Below, piece after piece: positions 24,865-33,943 of a stretch of DNA of 64,000 nucleotides (positions are counted from its first letter, which is position 1; every line of letters starts with the position of its first letter). The notes below the pieces were generated by a model that was not told the origin of the DNA, did not search any database, and saw only the letters and a program-made list of their open reading frames with translations. The position numbers were made by a program, and so were the translations under genes. The DNA is from Flavobacteriaceae bacterium (lineage in GTDB: Bacteria > Bacteroidota > Bacteroidia > Flavobacteriales > Flavobacteriaceae): the NCBI GenBank assembly GCA_021739635.1, contig JAIPBH010000003.1, positions 1-64,000 on the forward strand. The letters run 5' to 3'.

Positions 24865-24959
24865 ATGTAGATAACAGTTGTTTTTGAAAGGTCATATGGT
24901 ATCGCCTTTATATTTATTGGTGCATGCTTGCGCAAACTTGTTGTTAATGGCGATTTCAT
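24861..24959 (-). CDS. small leader ORF, 32 aa, coupled to the DUF6909-like gene
   Basis: An ATG at 24959, 17 nt below a -7 box, opens a 32-codon frame (MKSPLTTSLRKHAPINIKAI and 12 more residues). Its TGA overlaps the next start codon by 4 nt (ATGA), the usual coupling arrangement. No known family is recognised. The related element at 42551-42642 keeps the MKSP codons but stops after 12 codons and changes frame, so peptide sequence is not conserved; the ORF could be a leader peptide or chance. Confidence 0.35.
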   Translation of the reverse strand: MKSPLTTSLRKHAPINIKAIPYDLSKTTVIYI

Positions 24960-24960
24960 A
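24861..24960 (-). ncRNA. candidate structured leader element, copy A
   Basis: On the minus strand the leader contains ATGAAATCGCCAT, then GGCGAT 44 nt on (ATCGCC and GGCGAT can pair), then ATGACCTTTCAAAAACAA and TATCTACATATG. All these blocks recur, in order, in copy B at 42551-42642. The conservation of both stem arms with a variable loop suggests an RNA structure. No known riboswitch class is recognised. Confidence 0.4.
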
Positions 24961-24975
24961 CTAGTTTTTACAGAG

Positions 24976-24983
24976 CAAAGATA
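24976..24983 (-). promoter_or_regulatory. -7 box of the DUF6909-like transcript
   Basis: TATCTTTG on the minus strand matches TAnnTTTG. Transcription from it would give a leader of roughly 105 nt before the start codon at 24864. No well-placed -33 TTG is seen. It is the only promoter-like box I found at the head of the polysaccharide gene run. Confidence 0.5.
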
Positions 24984-24986
24984 CTA

Positions 24987-26489
24987 CTATTTAACTAAAT
25001 CTAACTGAGAGAAAACCTCAACAATCTTTCTGTCGTTTGAAAGTCTGGGAATTTTATTTTGACCACCTAATTTCCCAATTGACTTCATGTAATGTTGAAA
25101 TCCATCTTTTTTAATTTTTGTAATCTTTAAAGGTTGTAATACTTTACCACTAATTAAATCAAAATAATAGGTGTTTTGCTTTTGAAGAGATTCATCAATT
25201 TTTTTAGCTAATTCTAATAAATCTTCCGGCTCGTTTTCAAATTCTACAAACCATTCATGATAAGGTAATCCTTTATTAGGAGTTATTTGAGGTGCCACTG
25301 TATATTCAGTAACTCTAACAGACGTTCCTTCTGTTGCCTGTAACATAGCCTGTTCTACTTCCTTACCAATAACATGTTCGCCAAAGGCAGAAATAAAATG
25401 CTTTATTCTTCCAGAAACTATCACTCTATAAGGTTTTAATGAGGTAAATTCTACCGTATCACCAATATTATATGCCCAAAGTCCTGCATTTGTTGAAATA
25501 ATCATCACGTAGTTTACGCCTAATTTAACCTCTTTAATGGTGATTCGGTTTGGGCTTTCACTAAAAAATTCATCTGCTTTGATAAACTCATAAAAAATTC
25601 CAGAATTTAATTGCAGCAGCATACCCTTTTCTTGTTGTTTGTCTTGAAAAGCAAAAAAACCTTCACTTGCCGGATAGAGTTCAATGCTATCTACTTTTCT
25701 GCCTATTAAATTTTCAAACTTAGCTCTGTACGGTTCATAATTTACACCTCCAAAAATAAAAAGATTGAAATTCTTAAAAACATCGCCTACTTTTTTTCCT
25801 GTTTTCTGTTGAAGCTTCTCAAAATACATTTGTACCCATGAAGGAATACCAGAAATAACAGTCATATTTTCTGGTAAGGTTTCTTCAACAATAGCATCTA
25901 CTTTGGTTTCCCAATCATCAATGCAATTGGTTTTATAAGAAGGCATTCTGTTTTTTTGAAGATATTTAGGCACATAATGCGCTACAATGCCTGAAAGTCG
26001 ACCTAATTGAATGCCGTTTTTAGTTTCTAAAATTGGGCTTCCTTGTAAAAAAATCATTTTACCATCAACGAACTTGCTGTTTCCTGTTTCATGAATGTAC
26101 AGTAAAATGGCATTTCTTGCCGCCTCAATATGATACGGCATACTCTCTTTTGTAATTGGAATATATTTAGACCCAGAGGTTGTTCCTGAGGTTTTTGCAA
26201 AATAAATGGGTTTGTTTGGCCAAAGTACATTTTCTTTTCCAGCAACTACTTTTTCAATATATGGCTTAATCTCTTCATAATCTCTTACAGGGACTTTTTT
26301 CACAAAATCACGATAAGAATTAATGCTAATAAAGTCATGATCTTTGCCAAAATCTGTTTCTGTTGCTTTACTAATTAAATATTGAAACACCTTTTCTTGG
26401 GTTTCAATAGGGTTATTGGCCCATTTTTGAATGCGGTTAAAGATTGTTTTTGCAAAGGGTTTTGCCAAAGCCGATTTTATTGATAGCAT
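24987..26489 (-). CDS. GH3-family acyl-adenylate/amide synthetase-like protein
   Basis: The 500-residue protein has the adenylating signatures of the GH3 family: FAKTSGTTSGSKYIPIT (phosphate-binding loop, about residues 103-119), LYPASEGFFAF and FISAFGEHVIGKEVEQAM (C-terminal lid). Plant GH3 enzymes conjugate acids such as auxin to amino acids through an acyl-AMP. Bacteroidetes homologues are common, but their substrates are unknown. It shares one nucleotide with the upstream M23 peptidase gene, so the two form an operon. The gap to the DUF6909-like transcript start is ~100 nt. Confidence 0.88.
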   Translation of the reverse strand: MLSIKSALAKPFAKTIFNRIQKWANNPIETQEKVFQYLISKATETDFGKDHDFISINSYRDFVKKVPVRDYEEIKPYIEKVVAGKENVLWPNKPIYFAKTSGTTSGSKYIPITKESMPYHIEAARNAILLYIHETGNSKFVDGKMIFLQGSPILETKNGIQLGRLSGIVAHYVPKYLQKNRMPSYKTNCIDDWETKVDAIVEETLPENMTVISGIPSWVQMYFEKLQQKTGKKVGDVFKNFNLFIFGGVNYEPYRAKFENLIGRKVDSIELYPASEGFFAFQDKQQEKGMLLQLNSGIFYEFIKADEFFSESPNRITIKEVKLGVNYVMIISTNAGLWAYNIGDTVEFTSLKPYRVIVSGRIKHFISAFGEHVIGKEVEQAMLQATEGTSVRVTEYTVAPQITPNKGLPYHEWFVEFENEPEDLLELAKKIDESLQKQNTYYFDLISGKVLQPLKITKIKKDGFQHYMKSIGKLGGQNKIPRLSNDRKIVEVFSQLDLVK

Positions 26490-27358
26490 TATTTAAAATC
26501 TATAAAGTTTGTTGGGTTAATTGGGTAACCATCATTCCAAAGTTCAAAATGTAAATGAGGTCCTGTTGAAAGCTCTCCTAAATTTCCTGCTGTGGCAATA
26601 ACTTCTCCTGCTTTCACTAAATCGCCTTGTGATTTGGTTAAAGACGCATTGTGTTTATATACTGAAATTAAACCATAACTATGCTCTAAAATAATAACAT
26701 AACCTGTTGTTGCTGTCCATTCTGAAAAGATAACAACACCATCGGCCGTAGCCTTTATGGGTGTGTCTTTTGCTACAACAATATCAACCGCATAATGTTT
26801 TTCTTTTAAATTATAGGGATGACTTATTGGCCCATTTGTTGGTGGAAATAATATAAAGTTTGTGGCCGATGTAGCAGATTCAAATAAGTTATATTTGTCT
26901 TCCTTATCTACTTTTTGGCGTAATACTGAATCTTCAGCTGTTGGGTTTAAATCAACTTCGCTTGCCTCTAATTTCACGGCTTGAATAATGGAATCTCGAT
27001 TAAAATCTACAGAACTTACATCGCCTTGCAAAACCTTTTTTATAGAAGCAAAATATTTTTCGTTCATGATGATAACTTGCTGTAAAGAATCTGTTTTATA
27101 ACTCAATTCTGTGGCCTTCTTTTTTAAAGCTGTAGAAGAATATCCTGGAATATATTCTCTTAACGATGTAAAAGCTATTAAAACTGTGGTTAAGACAATT
27201 AAAATAATAGTTGATAATGATGCTAAAACGAAAACATTTAATCTGTTAAGTTTAAATGAGATGCGTTCTTCAAAAGTTTCCTCATTAAGTACCACTAACC
27301 GGTACTTGTCAAGGAGTTTTCGACCTATTCTGGTAGGATTCTTCTTCTTTTTACTCAT
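26489..27358 (-). CDS. M23-family (LytM-type) murein peptidase, membrane-anchored
   Basis: The 289-residue protein has one membrane helix at about residues 35-60, a coiled-coil-like linker (KKKATELSYKTDSLQQVII) and a C-terminal LytM domain. The domain shows KHYAVDIVV (H-x3-D), TGYVIILEHSYGLISVYKHN and GPHLHFELW (H-x-H) with a closing NPTNFI. The Zn ligands are present, so it could cleave peptidoglycan cross-links in the periplasm or regulate cell separation. The GH3-like gene follows with a 1-nt overlap. Confidence 0.92.
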   Translation of the reverse strand: MSKKKKNPTRIGRKLLDKYRLVVLNEETFEERISFKLNRLNVFVLASLSTIILIVLTTVLIAFTSLREYIPGYSSTALKKKATELSYKTDSLQQVIIMNEKYFASIKKVLQGDVSSVDFNRDSIIQAVKLEASEVDLNPTAEDSVLRQKVDKEDKYNLFESATSATNFILFPPTNGPISHPYNLKEKHYAVDIVVAKDTPIKATADGVVIFSEWTATTGYVIILEHSYGLISVYKHNASLTKSQGDLVKAGEVIATAGNLGELSTGPHLHFELWNDGYPINPTNFIDFK

Positions 27359-27366
27359 GTTAAAAA

Positions 27367-27374
27367 CAAAATTA
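27367..27374 (-). promoter_or_regulatory. -7 box of the M23/GH3 operon
   Basis: TAATTTTG on the minus strand (TAnnTTTG) lies 8 nt from the ATG at 27358. This would give a very short leader. No -33 TTG at consensus spacing is visible. Confidence 0.4.
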
Positions 27375-27448
27375 AATAAAATTATGACAAGACTTGATTG
27401 CTTTATGCTAAAGTTATGCTTAAAACGCTTTTATTAAAGTTTAATTAT

Positions 27449-27456
27449 TAACTTTG
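27449..27456 (+). promoter_or_regulatory. -7 box of tatA
   Basis: TAACTTTG matches TAnnTTTG and lies 19 nt before the ATG at 27476. It is divergent from the M23 promoter across an 80-nt interval. Confidence 0.45.
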
Positions 27457-27475
27457 TTATTTAAAAACATACGTT

Positions 27476-27658
27476 ATGAGTTTATATATGTTACCGTTAG
27501 TAATTGGAGCGCCTCAAATTATTCTAATTGTTGTGATTGTTTTATTATTATTTGGAGGTAAAAAAATACCTGAATTAATGCGAGGACTTGGTAGCGGCAT
27601 TAAAGAATTTAAGGATGCTAGCAAAGAAGACAATAAAAAAGATGATAAAAAAGAATAA
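27476..27658 (+). CDS. tatA: Sec-independent protein translocase TatA
   Basis: The 60-residue protein has the TatA/E plan: one N-terminal membrane helix ([20 protein letters not shown], with the FGxKK-P hinge), an amphipathic helix ([15 protein letters not shown]) and a lysine-rich tail. TatA oligomerises to let folded twin-arginine precursors cross the inner membrane. It stands alone between divergent and convergent neighbours, with its own promoter and a strong terminator; tatC is not nearby. Confidence 0.93.
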   Translation: MSLYMLPLVIGAPQIILIVVIVLLLFGGKKIPELMRGLGSGIKEFKDASKEDNKKDDKKE

Positions 27659-27673
27659 TGCATTCTTTTTAAT

Positions 27674-27704
27674 AAAAAAGCCAACACGTTGTGTTGGCTT
27701 TTTT
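27674..27704. terminator. bidirectional intrinsic terminator after tatA
   Basis: AAAAAAGCCAACAC (27674-27687), GTT loop, GTGTTGGCTTTTTT (27691-27704): a perfect 14-bp stem with T-runs on both strands. It serves tatA (plus) and the DUF4837 gene (minus). Confidence 0.9.
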
Positions 27705-27724
27705 ATTTCAGTATATTTTGCTCC

Positions 27725-28702
27725 TTATTTTATTTCTACAGATCTAATGATAGCTTCTAATTCAAACATATAGTCTCGCTTTTCTACAGAAGGCGCAAAA
27801 ACAAAGCCTTCAATAACTACCCATCTTTTGTTATTCTTATCATCAATCGTGTAATTTATAAAAGGTCCAGACATAAAGGCATTTTTTACATCCCAAAGCC
27901 CTTTTGTTTCTAAAGTAGGTTTATTATTTAAAGTGGTTTCAAAATGAAACGGCGTATAGGCATTTTCGGTTATCATGTAAGACCCTTCAAGTGGTCCAGG
28001 AATGTATTTTTTGCCAATAGAATCTCTTATTTTAATAATGGTGTTCACAACGCTATCGCTTGGTTTAACAGCTTGATAAGGCAATTCATATAACATTAAA
28101 TTCATTGAGCCCGTTTTAATGTCTTTTCTAATCCAAAAAAACTTGTTGTCTTCTTTTGCTATTCTATAGGCTGTAGGAAACTTAATGCTAATGCCTAATT
28201 TGTCTTCAATTGCTTTGTCATTGTGTAATGATAAATTAATTCGTCGCTGTTTTTCTTTAAGTTCTTCGTTTTTAAAGGCACTGATTATTTTTGAAGCATT
28301 TGAATTAATCTCATTTGTTATTGCTTCTTTAGTTGGCCCTGAAATTACTACGACTCTTTGGGGTTTAGCATAAACATCATTTAAAATTGAAAACGACGTT
28401 TTCTCATGGGTTTCTATTTTTAATATCGTTCTGTTTTTAGTTACAAATCCCGAAAAAACAGAAGGTGGAATTTGGTTCATGCTAAACATAGGTTCGTCTT
28501 GTGGTAAGCCATCAACCGTTGTGGCAAGAATGGTTCTAATAGACTCACCTACACTTCCGCTCCACATATCATTATCAACAACAACGGAGACATTATTAAT
28601 GTTTCCAGAGGAATTAGAAAGAATTATATTGTTTTTTGATTTATCGTCCCCACATGATAAAATTATGGCTGATAGTAATGTAATTAAAAAGGCTTTTTTC
28701 AT
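27725..28702 (-). CDS. DUF4837 family lipoprotein
   Basis: The 325-residue product starts MKKAFLITLLSAIILSCGDD, a lipoprotein signal with Cys17. The mature part alternates beta strands with VVVISGPTKEAI and an F-W-I-R-K segment, followed by a domain containing YIPGPLEGSYMITENAYTPF, which I recognise as DUF4837. It is probably anchored in the outer or inner membrane on the periplasmic side; the function is unknown. It lies 24 nt downstream of the lytic transglycosylase gene, hence probably in one transcript with it and possibly linked to cell-wall turnover. Confidence 0.85.
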   Translation of the reverse strand: MKKAFLITLLSAIILSCGDDKSKNNIILSNSSGNINNVSVVVDNDMWSGSVGESIRTILATTVDGLPQDEPMFSMNQIPPSVFSGFVTKNRTILKIETHEKTSFSILNDVYAKPQRVVVISGPTKEAITNEINSNASKIISAFKNEELKEKQRRINLSLHNDKAIEDKLGISIKFPTAYRIAKEDNKFFWIRKDIKTGSMNLMLYELPYQAVKPSDSVVNTIIKIRDSIGKKYIPGPLEGSYMITENAYTPFHFETTLNNKPTLETKGLWDVKNAFMSGPFINYTIDDKNNKRWVVIEGFVFAPSVEKRDYMFELEAIIRSVEIK

Positions 28703-28726
28703 GATTTTACTAAAGTTAAAAGGAAC

Positions 28727-30280
28727 TTATCCTTTTGAAATTTTAAGTTTCATTCCTGGTTTTAAATGATTACCACTAATATCGTTCCAATCTTTAATAT
28801 TTTGAACAGAAACTCCTGAAAATTTTTGTGAGATGCTCCACAAGGAGTCGCCTTGTTTAACCGTATAGTACTCACTATTTCCAGAATTTTGCTTTTGAAT
28901 AGGCGTTTTAGCCACTGAAGAGCTAGTTGCTAAATGAGGTTTTGTTGGATAAATGGTCAGTCTTTGTCCTGCGCTTATAGTATTGGACCTTAACCCATTC
29001 CATTGTTTAATTTGACTCACCCTAACACCATATTGCCGAGCAATTTTTCCTAAAAAATCGCCTGATTTAACCCGATAGGTTGTTTTACTATCTGCTTCAA
29101 AAAATTGCGGCAATGGCTTTTCTTTTTTATCAAACTCGGCCTTTGCATAAGCATAAATTTGTTTTTCATTATTTACAAAAGGTCCAATGATATTTCTAGG
29201 TAAGCGTAAAGTGTAATTTTCATCTTTAATATATGGGATGATGTCTAATTTGTATGAAGGATTTAAAAACTGAAGTTCTTCAACTGGCACTCCAGTAACT
29301 TCAGAAATCTGATCAAAGGTTATCATTTGTTTTACAATAACCGTATCGGTTTCTTTATAAGCAAATTCTGGTTTTGGTTTTTTAAATCCGTGTTCTTCAG
29401 CGTATTCAAAAATATACATAGTAGCTAAAAAAGCAGGTAAATATCCAGCGGTTTCACGAGGTAAATTATGCCTGATATTCCAATAATTTTGATAACCTCC
29501 AGATCGTCTAATGGCTTTTGTTACATTTCCAGGACCAGAATTATAAGCTGCTAAAGCTAAATCCCAATCACCAAAAATTTCATATAGTTTTGATAAATAT
29601 TTGGCCGCAGCTTCGGTTGATTTAATTGGGTCGCTTCTTTCGTCAACATAACTGCTCACATCTAAACCATACATTTTACCGGTGCTGTACATAAACTGCC
29701 ATAATCCTGTGGCGCCAACACGAGATTTTACTCTTGGTTTTAGTGCAGATTCTACAATAGCTAAATATTTTATTTCAAGAGGAAGATCATGACTATCTAA
29801 TTCGCGCTCAAACATTGGGAAATAAAAAGCGCTTAAGGTAATGAGTTTTTGAAGTGTTTCTCTTCGGTTTTTTAAATATGATTTAATAACACTTTCTAAG
29901 CCTGGGTTGTATTCCACATTAAAAGGTGTTTTAGAACTTAACTCTTTTAATCTTGCTTTAAGGGTTTCTGTAGAAAGTTGAGGATAGTCAACTTCTTCAT
30001 AAGTAAGGTCTGTGACAGAATTATATATAGTGTCATACAAATCATTACTATATAACTCTTGTATCCACTTTTCATCTAAGCCTGCAGCATGGTCATTATC
30101 TAAAAAGCTTAAAGCTGAAATACTATCTATTTCAGCTTTAATAACTTTACTTATGTCTATATTTCCATCAATCAAAGAATCATTTAATGTGATTTTTTGA
30201 GAAGAAATAGAATCTTTAGTTTGCCCGAAACTAAGTCCTATATTTGCTATTAAAACTATAATAAAAATTCGCAATACCAT
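28727..30280 (-). CDS. mltD: membrane-bound lytic murein transglycosylase, MltD-like (SLT + 2 LysM)
   Basis: The 517-residue protein has an N-terminal signal (IFIIVLIANIGLSFG), an SLT domain with IVESALKPRVKSRVGATGLW (catalytic Glu), KYLSKLYEIFGDWDLALAAY and NSGPGNV, and two C-terminal LysM repeats (YRVKSGDFLGKIARQYGVR; YTVKQGDSLWSISQKFSG). It should cleave peptidoglycan glycan strands to 1,6-anhydro products in the periplasm, targeted by LysM. No lipobox Cys is visible, unlike E. coli MltD. The DUF4837 lipoprotein gene follows after 24 nt. Confidence 0.93.
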   Translation of the reverse strand: MVLRIFIIVLIANIGLSFGQTKDSISSQKITLNDSLIDGNIDISKVIKAEIDSISALSFLDNDHAAGLDEKWIQELYSNDLYDTIYNSVTDLTYEEVDYPQLSTETLKARLKELSSKTPFNVEYNPGLESVIKSYLKNRRETLQKLITLSAFYFPMFERELDSHDLPLEIKYLAIVESALKPRVKSRVGATGLWQFMYSTGKMYGLDVSSYVDERSDPIKSTEAAAKYLSKLYEIFGDWDLALAAYNSGPGNVTKAIRRSGGYQNYWNIRHNLPRETAGYLPAFLATMYIFEYAEEHGFKKPKPEFAYKETDTVIVKQMITFDQISEVTGVPVEELQFLNPSYKLDIIPYIKDENYTLRLPRNIIGPFVNNEKQIYAYAKAEFDKKEKPLPQFFEADSKTTYRVKSGDFLGKIARQYGVRVSQIKQWNGLRSNTISAGQRLTIYPTKPHLATSSSVAKTPIQKQNSGNSEYYTVKQGDSLWSISQKFSGVSVQNIKDWNDISGNHLKPGMKLKISKG

Positions 30281-30357
30281 GTGTGATTGGGTTTATTAAT
30301 TAACGATGGTATTGCTAAAATCGTATTTTTTGTTTTAAATAGAAAATTTTAATTGAT

Positions 30358-31545
30358 TTATTCTAAAATAGCAGCAATTCCTGGTAATACAATTCCTTCT
30401 AAACTTTCTAACATAGCGCCTCCACCAGTGCTTACATAACTTACTTTATCTTCAAAGCCAAATTGTTTTACAGCAGCAACAGAATCACCTCCGCCAACTA
30501 ATGAAAATGCGCCATTTTTAGTTGATTCAGCTATAGAATTTCCTAAAGCAATCGTTCCTTTAGCAAAACTTTCCATTTCAAAAACACCTAATGGACCATT
30601 CCATAAAATGGTTTTACTTTTCATCACTATATCATGAAAAATAGCAATAGATTTTGGTCCGGCATCAACACCTTCCCATCCGTTAGGAATTTTATCAATA
30701 TCAACTATTTGCGTATTGGCATCATTACTAAACTTATCAGCGGCTATCACATCAACAGGAATATGCACTTGTACGTTTTTAGCTTTTGCTTGTTTTAAAA
30801 TGTCTAAAGCAAGCTCCATTTTATCATCTTCACAAATAGAGTTTCCTATGGTTCCGCCTTGTGCTTTTACAAAAGTGAATGACATACCACCACCAATAAT
30901 TAGGTGGTCTACTTTATCTAAAATGTTTTCAATAATGGTGATTTTTGAAGACACTTTTGCGCCTCCAAGTACTGCTAATACAGGTTTTTCTCCTGTTTTC
31001 ATCACTTTTTCAATACTCTCAATTTCTTGTGCTAATAAATAACCAAAGCATTTACTTTTTGGAAAAAACTCAGCCACAATAGTTGTAGAGGCATGTGCTC
31101 TGTGAGCGGTTCCAAAGGCATCATTTACATAAATGTCTCCTAATTTAGAAAGCTGTTCAGAAAAGGCTTTATCGCCAGCTTCTTCCTCTTTATGAAAACG
31201 CAAATTTTCAAGTAACAAAATTTGTCCTGGTTTCAAACTTGCTGACGCAGCTTCTGCTTTTGGGCCTACGCATTCATCAACAAATATTACTTCAACACCT
31301 AAAATATCTTCAACTTTCTTAGCAATATGTCTTAATGAAAATTCATCTTGAACACCTTTTGGACGTCCTAAATGAGACATTAAAATACAACTACCGCCAT
31401 CTTCTAAAATTTTAATAATAGTTGGTTTTGCTGATACAATTCTGGTGTCATCAGTCACTTCAAATTTTTCATTTAAAGGCACATTAAAATCAACACGAAT
31501 TAAGGCTTTTTTGTTTGCGAAATTAAAATCGTTAAGCGTTTTCAT
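30358..31545 (-). CDS. pgk: phosphoglycerate kinase
   Basis: The 395-residue protein is a complete Pgk: [13 protein letters not shown] near the start, [64 protein letters not shown] and [12 protein letters not shown] near the end. It transfers phosphate from 1,3-bisphosphoglycerate to ADP in glycolysis. It appears monocistronic: a 77-nt gap to MltD and a 251-nt AT-rich divergent gap to holB. Confidence 0.97.
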   Translation of the reverse strand: MKTLNDFNFANKKALIRVDFNVPLNEKFEVTDDTRIVSAKPTIIKILEDGGSCILMSHLGRPKGVQDEFSLRHIAKKVEDILGVEVIFVDECVGPKAEAASASLKPGQILLLENLRFHKEEEAGDKAFSEQLSKLGDIYVNDAFGTAHRAHASTTIVAEFFPKSKCFGYLLAQEIESIEKVMKTGEKPVLAVLGGAKVSSKITIIENILDKVDHLIIGGGMSFTFVKAQGGTIGNSICEDDKMELALDILKQAKAKNVQVHIPVDVIAADKFSNDANTQIVDIDKIPNGWEGVDAGPKSIAIFHDIVMKSKTILWNGPLGVFEMESFAKGTIALGNSIAESTKNGAFSLVGGGDSVAAVKQFGFEDKVSYVSTGGGAMLESLEGIVLPGIAAILE

Positions 31546-31784
31546 TTGTTTATATGTATTATATTTTTTGTTTCGTTAATTTATAGTAGGATTCCATTTT
31601 TTACTGAAAAACAATATTTTAGAATACCAATTATTACACAAATGTAACTAATTAAAAAGAGCTGTAAAACGAGTTTTTTTACGAAAACGATTGAATTATA
31701 AAAAACATTTAAAAATAAGCTTTCAATGTAATATACAAATAGCTTTTCATGTTGTTTTTTAAATTTAAAACGGAAAAAATTATG

Positions 31785-31792
31785 TAGGTTTG
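31785..31792 (+). promoter_or_regulatory. -7 box immediately upstream of holB
   Basis: TAGGTTTG fits TAnnTTTG and ends only 4 nt before the holB ATG at 31797. If used, transcription would begin at or beside the start codon, giving a leaderless mRNA. No -33 TTG at usual spacing supports it, so this is tentative. Confidence 0.3.
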
Positions 31793-31796
31793 TTTT

Positions 31797-32954
31797 ATGC
31801 TTTTTGAAGATATATTAGGACAAGAATACCTTAAAAAACATTTGACGCAAAGTGTAGATCATGGGCGGATTCCGCATGCACAATTGTTTGTTGGTCCAGA
31901 AGGTTCTGGTACTTTACCCATGGCTATTGCTTATGCTCAATATATTTTGTGCCAAAATACACATGGCGAAAATAATACCGGCATTCAAGCATGCAACTTA
32001 AAATTTAATAGTTTTTCTCATCCTGATTTGCATTTTGCTTTTCCAGTAACTACTACTGATAAAATAACGAGTCATCCTGTTTCTAATCATTTTATGACTG
32101 AATGGCGACAACTTTTAAGTAATCAACCTTACGGAAATTTATTTGATTGGTATAAACAACTTGGAGTAGATAATAAACAAGGGCAAATTGGTGTAGATGA
32201 AGCCGTTGACATTGTAAAATCACTATCATTAAAATCTTATGAAGGCGGCTATAAAGTTATGCTAATTTGGATGGCCGAAAAAATGAATAGTGCTTGTGCC
32301 AATAAGTTATTAAAACTCATTGAAGAACCGCCTAGCAAAACTGTTTTTATTTTAATTGCTGAAGATGAAGAACAGATTATAAATACTATAAAATCGCGCT
32401 GTCAAGTGCTTCATTTTCCTCCTTTGCCTGAGAATGTTATCAAAAATGGGCTTATTAAAAATTATGGTTTAGAGGAATCTGTAGCCGTAAAAATAGCTAC
32501 CCAATCTAACGGTAATTTTAACAAAGCCTGTGATTTAATTTATCAAGATTCTGAAGATATACAATTTGAAGAATGGTTTATTTTTTGGATTAGAAGTGCT
32601 TTTAAAGCCAAAGGAAATAAGGCCGCCATTCATGATTTGATTAACTGGAGCGAAGATATTGCTAAAACCGGTAGAGAAACTCAAAAACAATTCTTGCAGT
32701 TTTGTTTAAACTTTTTCAGACAAGCCTTATTATTAAATTACAACGCTTCAGCATTGGTATATCTTCAACCAAAAACAGATACTTTTAAATTAGAAAAATT
32801 TGCTCCTTTTGTTCATGATGGAAACATATTAGAAATTAGTGATGAACTTCAAGATGCTATTTATCACATTGAAAGAAACGGTAATTCTAAAATTATCTTA
32901 ACCGATTTATCAATCAAGCTTACCCGATTACTTCATAAAAAATCGGATTCATAA
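31797..32954 (+). CDS. holB: DNA polymerase III delta' subunit
   Basis: The 385-residue protein starts MLFEDILGQEYLKKHLTQSV and has GRIPHAQLFVGPEGSGTLPM (a Walker-like loop where the Lys of GK(T/S) is missing, as in delta'), GQIGVDEAVDIVKSLSL, NKLLKLIEEPPSKTVFILI (the S/T-R-C region follows as TIKSRCQVLHF). It is the clamp-loader delta' subunit, which works with DnaX and delta to load the beta clamp. The C-terminal third is helical, as expected. It is followed after 2 nt by a lipid kinase gene. Confidence 0.93.
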   Translation: MLFEDILGQEYLKKHLTQSVDHGRIPHAQLFVGPEGSGTLPMAIAYAQYILCQNTHGENNTGIQACNLKFNSFSHPDLHFAFPVTTTDKITSHPVSNHFMTEWRQLLSNQPYGNLFDWYKQLGVDNKQGQIGVDEAVDIVKSLSLKSYEGGYKVMLIWMAEKMNSACANKLLKLIEEPPSKTVFILIAEDEEQIINTIKSRCQVLHFPPLPENVIKNGLIKNYGLEESVAVKIATQSNGNFNKACDLIYQDSEDIQFEEWFIFWIRSAFKAKGNKAAIHDLINWSEDIAKTGRETQKQFLQFCLNFFRQALLLNYNASALVYLQPKTDTFKLEKFAPFVHDGNILEISDELQDAIYHIERNGNSKIILTDLSIKLTRLLHKKSDS

Positions 32955-32956
32955 TT

Positions 32957-33874
32957 ATGCATTTAGTAAAATGGTTTGTTATTATTAATCCAACTTCTGG
33001 AAACGGTAAAAGCCTAAAGAAATGGCCAGAAATAAAACATCTTTTAGATGGTTTTGGTTTTAATTATGAATTTGCTTTTACTGAGTATTCAAAACACAGC
33101 ATCAAGTTAGTTCATTTGGCTATTGAAAAAGGCTTTACAAACATTATTTGTGTAGGTGGAGACGGAAGTATTCATGATATATTAAATGGTATTATGACTC
33201 AAAAAATAATACCTTCTAAAGATATTCATGTTGGTATCATTCCTATTGGAACAGGAAACGATTGGGTAAAAACACACGAAATTCCAAAGAGTATTAAAGG
33301 CGCCATTCAAACCATTAAAAACGGTCGCATTTTATGTCAAGACATTGGAAAAATAGTATTTACAGAACAAGATTTAGATCCTGTATATTTTAATAATTTA
33401 GCAGGAGTTGGTTTTGATGGTTATGTGGCAAATAAAGTTCATAAATACAAGTCTTTAAGCACTTTATCATATTTATTTGGTGCCGTAATAGGGTTGTTTT
33501 CATTTAAAAACTTTAGCTCTGCTACCACTATTAATTCAAAAACATATTCAGGAAAAACACTAATGGTTTTAGTTGGCTTGGGTACATATTCTGGTGGCGG
33601 TATGCAACTTACTAAAAACCCAAATCCATTTGATGGCTTGTTTGATGTAAGTATTGCAAAAAACTTAAGTAAACTTGAAATTATAAAAAACTTAGGGAAC
33701 TTATTTAATGGAAAAATAACCAATCATAAAAAAGTAGAAACCATTAAATCAAATTATTTAGAAATATTAATTAATCAAGATACAAAACCTTTTATTCAAG
33801 CCGATGGAGAAATAATTGGAACAGGAAATGTTTCTATGCAAATAATTCCACTTGCTTTTTCTTTCTATTCATAA
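32957..33874 (+). CDS. diacylglycerol/sphingosine-kinase-like lipid kinase (DagK_cat)
   Basis: The 305-residue protein has the catalytic domain of the DgkB/YegS type: FVIINPTSGNGK at the start, IICVGGDGSIHDILNGIM (nucleotide-binding GGDG) and VGIIPIGTGNDWVKTH, with LVGLGTYSGGGMQLTKN and DGLFDVSI in the C-terminal domain. It phosphorylates a lipid substrate with ATP at the inner membrane; the actual lipid is unknown. It is co-transcribed with holB (2-nt gap) and followed directly by a strong terminator. Confidence 0.92.
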   Translation: MHLVKWFVIINPTSGNGKSLKKWPEIKHLLDGFGFNYEFAFTEYSKHSIKLVHLAIEKGFTNIICVGGDGSIHDILNGIMTQKIIPSKDIHVGIIPIGTGNDWVKTHEIPKSIKGAIQTIKNGRILCQDIGKIVFTEQDLDPVYFNNLAGVGFDGYVANKVHKYKSLSTLSYLFGAVIGLFSFKNFSSATTINSKTYSGKTLMVLVGLGTYSGGGMQLTKNPNPFDGLFDVSIAKNLSKLEIIKNLGNLFNGKITNHKKVETIKSNYLEILINQDTKPFIQADGEIIGTGNVSMQIIPLAFSFYS

Positions 33875-33878
33875 AATA

Positions 33879-33907
33879 AAAAACACCAAACTGTATTTGG
33901 TGTTTTT
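33879..33907. terminator. bidirectional intrinsic terminator
   Basis: AAAAACACCAAA (33879-33890), CTGTA loop, TTTGGTGTTTTT (33896-33907): a perfect 12-bp stem ending in T-runs on both strands. It lies between the lipid kinase gene (plus) and the OmpH-like gene (minus). Confidence 0.88.
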
Positions 33908-33943
33908 ATGTAAAAATCTGATTATTAGATATTTAAAATAAAT

